Assembly (NCBI GenBank): GCA_037447655.1
Contig: JBBHKE010000323.1
Location: forward strand, 443,484 to 507,483
Length of the DNA stretch: 64,000 nucleotides
Direction: 5' to 3'
Source of the DNA: Zygnema cylindricum
Taxonomy: Eukaryota; Streptophyta; Zygnematophyceae; Zygnematales; Zygnemataceae
Shown here: in pieces, positions 56,251-64,000 of the stretch
Layout of the letters: the number at the start of each line of letters is the position of its first letter
Numbering within the stretch: position 1 is the first letter of the stretch
Notes under the pieces: model-generated
Told to the model about the DNA's origin: nothing
Database searches by the model: none
The model's input: the letters and a program-made list of their open reading frames with translations, nothing else
Made by a program: the position numbers and the translations under genes

Positions 56251-56921
56251 TTTCCAGCTGTAGCGATTTTACAGGTTCTGTGATGGTGCACTCACCTCCG
56301 TGAGGTGCGATCACCATTACAGGTGCGTTCACCATTACAGAGGCGGATGAAGTGATTGCTTTACGGAAGAAGACCAAAAAAAAATTCGGACGGCCAAGGT
56401 TTTCTTCCGCATCATTGGAGAATATTAATCATGTATTCAATAATGTTGTTTTCAAATAACTCACAAAAAGATAGTACGGCATGGTATGGGCAAGTACAAA
56501 ATTCTATAATAAACCTCACTTTTAGTCTGATGTAACCACACCATTACTAAAGAATTGCTCGTGAGTTTGTTAACTTTTTCGGCCAACTACGACCGGTTGC
56601 ACCTGCCAACATTCCATCGGAAATATCTGTGCCGTAAATCGTGCAAATCCGTAAAAATAGAACCACACTACTCCACATGTATTCTTCCATTTTAGGCATA
56701 GAATGACGTCGCGTAATCATTAAAAACATTTTTGAACGAGAATGGTTTTTACCTCATCAGTTTCGCCTCCACTTTAAAAGCTAAAATTTTGTTATTTCAT
56801 TTGGACCAACAAAATGAAACGGAAAACAAGAAACGGTAATTGGCTTTCTGACGTTGGTATTTTTTCGATCAAAAAACGATAAAAAAAATGGAGATGCTTT
56901 CACTGTCAATAATGTATTTAT
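56251..56921. other. intergenic, no gene seen
   Basis: Contains short inverted stretches such as GTGCACTCACCTCCGTGAGG TGCGA near 56285. A K-like or I-like end (GATGTAACCACACCATTAC) is at 56529. Nothing else could be identified. Confidence 0.4.
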
Positions 56922-58079
56922 TAGTGTTAGGAATCGGGTAAATTCATATCGCGGTAATCTTGCTATTCAATATATCAAATATGGATCGAGTAGGATCCTC
57001 GATATATCGCACCAAGACCAACATGAATTATCGCGATATATAGTATTTTTTAAATTTTTATCTTTTATTTTTTGATATAATATGTTATTTCAGCGAAAAA
57101 GTCAAATTGTCTAATACGCCACGTACACCGTGATTTTCGTTGAGTGACTTAAAGGTAGATGCCGCAAAATATAACCGACAAAAAAGTACTAATTCTAAAA
57201 TTCTAATGATTAATTATTTGGGGTATGGTTACACGAGGTCTTTGTAATAGTACGGACAACAAAATCAAAATTTATGTATTACAGAGGCCTCGGCTACATC
57301 GCGTATCTTTTGTCAAAAAGTTTTACAAACGTGTTCTGATATGAGTGGTTCCACATAAGCTGACTACCAAATCTCAAAAATCATCGGATATCTGGAAACC
57401 GACCTTTTTCGTCTGGAAAATCGTACCTGCGTATGACGTATGTGTACTTCACAAGTGTACCTTGTCAATGTACTTCAGAGATCTCCTTCACTCTGCTGAC
57501 TTTCAAGAAAAAATTGTATTTCTTTTCATAGTTCAAAAGTAGGTGAAAGTAGGCCCATACAATATGCCTATTGTATGCAAAACATACAATATGACCTTAA
57601 GACCCATATTGTATTCGGACCTATTTCGACCAATTAAAACATTCGGACTAAAAATTGGACCAATTAAAACATTTGGACCAAATATTTTTATTTACACCGT
57701 CAGATTCGGACGATCGGACGCTAGTTGATCCAAGTAGCGATCTAAGAAGATCACATGAAAAGCCCATAACACAACTTAGGATAAAGGCGCCGACCAAAGG
57801 CCTACCATTAAAACGCCTACTTTTGAACTATGTTTCTTTTCGGCAAAGATTTTACAGTCACTTTGTCCGAAGTCACGAGACTTTGAAAACCTGTGGGATT
57901 TTTTTTTTTTTTTTTTTTTTTTAGCTTCGATTTATTGACGATACAATATATTGGCGATATATCGGCAATATATCGCGATGATTTGAAATTCGATATATCG
58001 AAGCGATATATCGATTATCGGGTACCTGAAATTCGATATATATCGAATATCGGCAAACGGTCCTCGATACCCAACACTA
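56922..58079. mobile_element. hAT-like non-autonomous element, 1158 bp
   Basis: Ends TAGTGTTAGGAATCG and CGATACCCAACACTA are inverted. They are flanked by a perfect 8-bp duplication GTATTTAT (56914-56921 and 58080-58087), the hallmark of hAT transposons. Both subterminal regions are dense in CGATATAT/ATATATCG motifs, possible transposase sites. It contains a copy of repeat I, element L1 and a T22 run (57900-57922), and no transposase. Confidence 0.85.
57531..57828 (+). mobile_element. MITE L1, 298 bp
   Basis: Ends GTTCAAAAGTAGG / CCTACTTTTGAAC are perfect and flanked by TA (57529-57530, 57829-57830). It is nested in the hAT-like element. The second copy, inverted, is L2. Confidence 0.85.
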
Positions 58080-58087
58080 GTATTTAT

Positions 58088-58667
58088 GGCGTGAGCTGTT
58101 TTCACACGTGCAAAGAATTAACACGTATGAAATAATTTGAATGTAAACAAGCGGATCGCGCCTATAGGTTCCTTGTTAAAATGGATATTAGCGGTTACAA
58201 TATGTCAATAATTCCAAAAAACGCAACCGCCCGATTCCAGTAGCGTGATTCGCGCAGATACGGTGAGTAAAATACGATTGTTTGACTTAGTATACTACTT
58301 GTACTATATTTTTCCGTTATGCACTTGCAGTACGTTTTGTCATTTTGCATTAAATAGCAACGGAGCTACAAACGATGACGTCACGTTCTGGTCTTTATTT
58401 TTCTCGAAACGAGCCTTGTCGCGCCGACAATTTGTACGGTAGAGCGTAAATTCCAAGCGTGCCAGTGGCAGATGTACGGTCCTAAGTACCCTTTGGCGCA
58501 ATTCGGTTAACGGCGTCGGTAAGGTGGGAGTACAACCAGTACGGCTGGGGAAAAGTCAGAATTTCATTAGTTTGCTTTTTGGAAACTGTATTGAAGTAAT
58601 CACTAATCAGTAGTGGGTTTCAATCGGTACCCGGAGAAAAGCAGTTCGATTTTGAACGTTTTAACCA
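58088..58667. other. intergenic, no gene seen
   Basis: No coding motif, RNA gene or repeat with a partner in this window was found. Confidence 0.5.
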
Positions 58668-58669
58668 TA

Positions 58670-58867
58670 CGCCGTGAAAAGTTATTAGCCTTATGTACGT
58701 TATATCGGCACCCCAAAATTTTGACATTGATACCTTAAATATAATAAATTACACTATTTAAGGACGTGGACCATAATCTGCCACGTCTCCTGGCACTAAA
58801 TTAGAATGAATGACGCTAATTTTTCTTTACACAAATAATTTCTATACGCTAATACCGATTCAAGGTG
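58670..58867 (+). mobile_element. K-family MITE K2, 198 bp
   Basis: CGCCGTGAAAAGTTATTAGC at the left and GCTAATACCGATTCAAGGTG at the right are imperfect inverted repeats flanked by TA. The inner part CACCCCAAAATTTTGAC matches K1 near 60615. Confidence 0.6.
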
Positions 58868-58869
58868 TA

Positions 58870-59166
58870 GTTCAAAAGTAGGCGTTTTTATGGTAGGCCT
58901 TTGGTCGGCGCCTTTATCGTAAGTTGTGTTTTGGGCTTTTCATGTGATCTTCTTAGATCGCTACTTTGATCAGCGACCGTCCGATCGTCCAAATCTGACG
59001 GTGTAAATAATTTTTTTGGTTCGAATGTTTTAATTGGTCCAATTTTTGGTCCGAATGTTTTAATTGGTCTGAATAGGTCCGAATACAATATAGGTCTTAA
59101 GGTCATATTGTATGTTTTGCATACAATAGGCAAATTGTATGGGTCTACTTTCACCAACTTTTAAAC
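58870..59166 (-). mobile_element. MITE L2, 297 bp
   Basis: An inverted copy of L1 (for example GGCCTTTGGTCGGCGCC, GGTCCGAATGTTTTAATTGG). It starts at the TA that ends K2. Its right end has decayed to CCAACTTTTAAAC. Confidence 0.85.
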
Positions 59167-59312
59167 CATGGTTTTAACTCAGTGACTACAACAAGTATGG
59201 GGGAGAGAGAGAAGAGATGGAGGCAGGCTGCCATCATTTCTTATATATGTTTCCGCTAATTTATTTTAAACTAGAAAATACAAAAACTACTTATTTCAAC
59301 ATTGTACCCTTA

Positions 59313-60285
59313 GGATACTTTCGCATGTAAACGAAACTTTAGTCTTGTAACTTTGTCTTTAAAGAAGATTCTCTGTACTAATTTCAGAGCATTCGTATGA
59401 AAATAAATGAAATGGTTATTATAGATTGTGACAGATGTAGATGCGGGTGTAATTTGTGACGGTTGTAGACGACTACAAAACTCGCGACAATTGATGACGT
59501 TTACAAAATAGCGACGGCTGTGGACGTCTATCTACTTGTGACATTGTAGATGTTTAGGGTTTGTGACATTTTGACGTCATGCTCAAATTATAACAGCGTC
59601 GACGTCACAAATTCTAAAAATTTCCGCCATGGTTTCTTGGTTTTGTTTTTTATTCTTTTCTCACTCCACTTTCCATCAAAATACGCCAAAAGTTAGTAAA
59701 AAGAAATCGTTTTTAGAGATCTTTCATTTGATATCATTATTGGTGTTTTTCATTTCAAAAATTGTGAGATAGACGTGGTAGTGGGAGAGGGAGAGAGAGA
59801 GAGAGGCGCTTTCACGGACTTCGCTTTTGCGAAATGGTGTTCGTTGGTCGAGACTCCCTCCACGGGCCCTGTACGGAAAAAACCGCACGAAAAAAAGCAA
59901 GTCACCCACAGACTGGAAACGTGCAATGGGTTTGTTTTTTGGTACTTCGGGCACATAAATTGTTTCAAAAACTTCTGATACGTGCGACAACATCTGCCTA
60001 TTCGCTCACCTCATGGAACTTTATTTAAAATCACCTCGCAAGGTGATTTTATATAAAGTTTGAAAATGAGCTAGAAGGACGCGAAAGCGGGTCGAAACGC
60101 GCTAGACGACAAACTGCATCGCGGTAGACGACAAACTCTTGTGTATATAAAGTTTCAAGGTAACGCAACTTGTACGGTGGTAATTTCAATTTTTTGGTAC
60201 GGCTGCGGATTTTCTTTTTTTTTTCTATGTTATGTAGGAAAACGACAGAAAAATAACTGTAATTTTAGCACATGCGAAAGTACCG
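59313..60285 (-). mobile_element. PIF/Harbinger-like element G2, 973 bp
   Basis: Ends GGATACTTTCGCATG and CATGCGAAAGTACCG with TTA on both sides (59310-59312, 60286-60288). It contains a near-perfect hairpin AAAATCACCT-CGCA-AGGTGATTTT at about 60028-60053. Confidence 0.85.
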
Positions 60286-60567
60286 TTAATAGCTTCAAAT
60301 TGTGCGCCAATGCCCATCAAAAAACAATAAAAAAAATCAGACGGAGTACTTTTGACGACCCATAATATTGATAGAGAAGTTTCTACAATGCATACCATAC
60401 AGTCCTCTTATTGGTCATAGCACAGTAGGAGCACAGTGGAAAAGTGTATACAATTTAGCGTTAGTCGTTGTACAAAAACGCTAACGATGTAATCTGATAC
60501 GATATTTGTTCAATAATTGAGAATCTACGGTCACCAATATCTGCGAGTTTTCGATACTTTTGAACTA

Positions 60568-61722
60568 CACCGCGAATCGTAGTTAGTGTTATGTACGCTA
60601 ATTCTGTCACCCAAAATTTTGACTCTATCACCCTAAATAGAGTACATAACTCTAAATTATTCTCTACATTAGTTAAGGTACTTTTTGAATCAGCGTTAAC
60701 AACTCTAATTTAGTGTCGTTTTAAATAGTGTGGCGTACGGTCGGTGTCTGACCGTGCATAATTGTACTTTATTAACTAAAAAAGTACAAAAAATGATTGA
60801 ATACAAGACGTTATCATGTAGCTGCGTTTTCACAATCCGCGTAATGCAAACGTCATAATGACGTGAAACTGTACCTTTTGTCAGAATATGTACGTGTACC
60901 TAATTTACAGTAAAGATATCAGCGCGGATAATTGGTAGGGAAAGGTACCCAAATTAGAGTTATTGATAAATAAGAGTCAAATTTGTTTTTGAAAAAAAAT
61001 GATTACACAAATTAGAGTTAATAATTCAATATTTTTTTTCATTTTTTTACTCTAATTATTTCTTTACTCTAATTACGATTTGTGGTGTACCTAAAATTAC
61101 ACTACTGCAATGTACAGCTTATTATTTGTCTTTCATTGGGCTACCCGCCAAACGAATTCGTAACGCATAATTATGTGTTAGCCTCTGTTTTAACACTTTT
61201 TAAGGATATTTTGAGGGCGTTTACGAGTACTTTTTAAGGTTTTTAAGGATTTCATATGGTTTTTATCGGGTTTCATCTTCCAATCGCAGTTTTTTTGAGT
61301 TTCGACGTTGAAAATCCGTCCTTATCTATCGTCCCAAACAGCTCTAAATACGAAGGGGTTCTATAAAACTCAACTGAACTAAAATCCTAGTCAAAGAAAA
61401 TGTGTACTCAAAATATCGCCAGTTCTACTCAAACTGGTACGATTAAAACCAAAATTCCTGCCGGTTTCAAAATCCGAAGTGGTTCCGATTGGATACGCCA
61501 CACATTACACCATGAATCGTTTAAAGTGTTAATGCAATTTTTTTCGCTTAAAAAAAAATATCTCCATACACACTTGTCCGATTGTGGATTTGACACTGGC
61601 GATTGATAGGTAACATTCTCAGATTCCGATTGGCAATCTCAAACTGAAAATTGGGCGTGTGTACGGAGAAAAGATGTTTTAAGTGGCGAAAAAATTAGTA
61701 ACACTAATAGCGATTCACGGTG
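60568..61722. mobile_element. K-family element K1, 1155 bp, non-coding
   Basis: CACCGCGAATCGTAGTTAGT at the left and ACTAATAGCGATTCACGGTG at the right are inverted, with TA on both sides (60566-60567, 61723-61724). A TA target fits Tc1/mariner-type or related MITEs. No transposase is encoded. Confidence 0.65.
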
Positions 61723-61864
61723 TACTGGTTATCGCATGGTGAAACTGTGAAAGGGTGAAATACATTGGGTGGTCACAATGGAACGTTTGTCGCTAGTACA
61801 TTTCTGATGTCATGTACTTAAGTCCGAACTCATGTACTATGGCACGAAAAGAACAAAACAATTA

Positions 61865-62832
61865 GGGTAATTTCGCATGTAGCCGAAACTTTAGTCTTGT
61901 AACTTTATTTTTAGCGAAGATTCTCCGTACTACATTCAAACCATTCCTGTGTAAAGAAATAAAATCGTTACTTTAAAAAATGAAGAATGTAGACGCGGGT
62001 GTAATTTGTGACGGTTGTAGATGACTACAAAACTCACGACAATTGATGACGTTTACAAAATAGCGACGGTTGTAGACGTCTAGCTATTTGTGGCATCATA
62101 AATGTACAGGGTTTGTGATATTTTGACGTCACGCTCAAATTATCACTGCTTCGACGTCACAAATTCTAAAACTTTTCGGCATGGTTTCCATATTTTGTTT
62201 ATAAGTTTTTACTCACTCTATTTGCCATCAAAATACGACCAAATATAGTAAAAATAAATAGTTTTTAGACATCTTTCATGTGATACCATTATTGACGATT
62301 TTCATTGCAAAAATTGTGAGATAGATAAGATAGTGGGAGAGAGAGAGAGACAGAGGCGCTTTCACCGACTTGGCTTTTGCAAATTGATGTCCGTTGGTGG
62401 AGATTCCCTCCACGACCCCTGTATGAAAAACAACTCACGGAAAAAACTCAGGCACAGGTTGGAAACGTGTAGTACGATTTTATTGTTTTTGTAATCCGAG
62501 CACAGAAATGTAAAAAAAATTCGACACGTGCGACAACATCTGCTTATTTGCACAACTCATGGAACTTTATTTAAAATCACCTCACAAGGTGATTTTATAC
62601 AAAGTTTGAAGATGAGCCGGAAGGACACGAAAGTGGGTCGAAACACACTAGACGACAAATTGCATCACGCAAATCCACAAACTTCGATACATATAAAGTT
62701 TCACGTTAACGCAACTTGTATGGTGGTAATTTCCATTTTTTTGGTACAGCTACAGATTTTCTCATTTTTCTCTAAGTTATGGAGGAAAACGACAGAAAAA
62801 AAACTGTAACTTTAGCACATGCAAAAGCACCT
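61865..62832 (-). mobile_element. PIF/Harbinger-like element G3, 968 bp
   Basis: Ends GGGTAATTTCGCATG and CATGCAAAAGCACCT with TTA flanks (61862-61864, 62833-62835). It is collinear with G2 throughout. Confidence 0.85.
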
Positions 62833-62835
62833 TTA

Positions 62836-63285
62836 ATATTATACATTATTTAAAAGTGGGCCAAAAGTGTCAAATAAATATTTTCAAAAGAAAAATTCCC
62901 ATTTGTTAGCCACCAATTACTAAATTGCATTATTTGGTGGTATACTAGCCGTCATAGTTGCAATAGTATATATTTCATTTTTTATTTTATAATTACTTAT
63001 GTTGGTATCTCAAAAAAATTGTTTCTTTTTAAAAAAGTACATGGAACTTCAAATAATAGTGTCGTGGGGGAGGGAGGGAGGGTTGGTATTTTCCGTACAC
63101 ATAATCGAAACATTTGTACATGTTAAGGTTAACATACTTTAGCAGTACATATATTATACAACACTACAGTACATTGTACTGTACTCCACGAATTGTAATT
63201 AGGGTATTGAAAAAACTAGAGGAAAAAAAAATCAGAGTAATGAACGCTTATTTATATGATAGAACTTTTTGTTAGAGGAAGTTTA
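62836..63285. other. intergenic, no gene seen
   Basis: AT-rich, with a GGGGGAGGGAGGGAGGG run at about 63066. Nothing else could be identified. Confidence 0.5.
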
Positions 63286-64000
63286 TGTACTAATCGATGG
63301 TTCTTTCAGTATTTTCTAGGTCTTTATTAAAATACAAAAAGAAGTCAAGGCAGTCTGCCTCTAACTTCTCTCTCCAACTCCCACACTTGTTGCAGTCACT
63401 GAGAAGTTAGAGAGGAAGCTAGAGCCATGGCTACCTAGGCTATCCAGAGGTTTGCAAGAAATAGATTAGTTCATTCACGGATAGGTAGTTTAATTAGCAA
63501 AAAGGGATGATGTCAGATCCAGGAATTGATCTTGGTACCTACCATCCGTAGACCGCTGGTAGCCAACACACTTAACCATTAAGTCTATGACTGGTGTTAC
63601 ATGCTATAGGGCTTGATATTTATTTAACTGTTACCACGTAGGATAATTCATTTAACGAAATTTTTTTACAGGATACATAGGTCCAGTTATGTAAAGTATA
63701 GATTACGATATGGATAAGAAACGAGTACTGCGCATTTGTTTCTTTAACGAAACAAATACCGCGCAAGTATTTATGACGGCTACGATTGAAATCTGCATTC
63801 AATCGGAAAGCCGAGAAGAAAGCCCAGATCGCGGAAGAGAATCTCGACGGTTAGTGGTCATCATCACATGGGATGACACGTTGCACGATTACGTTGGATC
63901 GCGACATCTCAATAGATTACGGGACCGAATCCGAGTATGACATGTGTCGACATTTAGGCCATATCGTACAATATCCGTACATAAAGTCCATCGCCGGTTG
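63286..64000 (+). repeat. LTR, family A, cut by window end
   Basis: TGTACTAATCGATGG, then TATTTTCTAGGTC, the block GTTGCAGTCACTGAGAAGTT and GCTAGAGCCATGGCTACC match the first 715 bp of the LTR at 46678. A tRNA-like antisense block lies at 63521-63588. Confidence 0.88.

Overview
This is eukaryotic nuclear DNA with almost no host genes. It is AT-rich and consists mostly of nested, decayed transposable elements. All recognisable long coding sequence is Ty1/copia retrotransposon gag-pol (domain order gag, protease, integrase, reverse transcriptase, RNase H). The host cannot be named from the window. The copia primer sites match the anticodon arm GTGGGCCCATAACC, which is the plant-type form of initiator tRNA-Met. 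Together with G-box motifs beside the only candidate host gene, this suggests a photosynthetic eukaryote (alga or land plant), but that is inference.

Layout. 1-4279: minus-strand decayed copia element C, followed by its LTR. 2333-8230 is duplicated at 8986-14913 (offset 6653 bp); a 124-bp (AT)n tract sits at the junction. 14914-22945: minus-strand copia element A, into whose integrase a young gag-only element D (18143-22082, TSD AGGTG) has inserted. 22946-29080: plus-strand copia element B, the most complete gag-pol of the window, with many stops and frameshifts. 29081-33261 and 39695-42071: an old degenerate repeat (about 1.3 kb unit) with pyrimidine tracts. It is interrupted by the non-autonomous LTR element M (33262-39694, TSD ACCCT), whose right LTR carries a 1.1-kb insertion with a 9-bp TSD and a solo LTR of the D type. 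About 42072-52108: copia element F, interrupted by element E (42705-45924, TSD AAAAA) and by a solo LTR of family A (46678-47718, TSD TATAG). 52470-53000: a possible short host gene on the minus strand, with CACGTG boxes upstream. 53295-62835: a cluster of small DNA transposons without transposase (PIF/Harbinger-like, hAT-like, and two TA-target families). 63286-64000: the start of another family-A LTR.

How the parts relate. The copia families A, B, C, D, E and M share an unusual leader. Where readable, gag starts inside the end of the LTR, and the primer binding site (a half-tRNA type site, complementary to the anticodon arm of initiator tRNA-Met) lies directly after the LTR inside the gag reading frame. 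Families A, B and C also carry a conserved row of small hairpins in this leader, and several LTRs carry an antisense tRNA-like segment and clusters of GTAC. Paralogous empty sites inside the window confirm several insertions.
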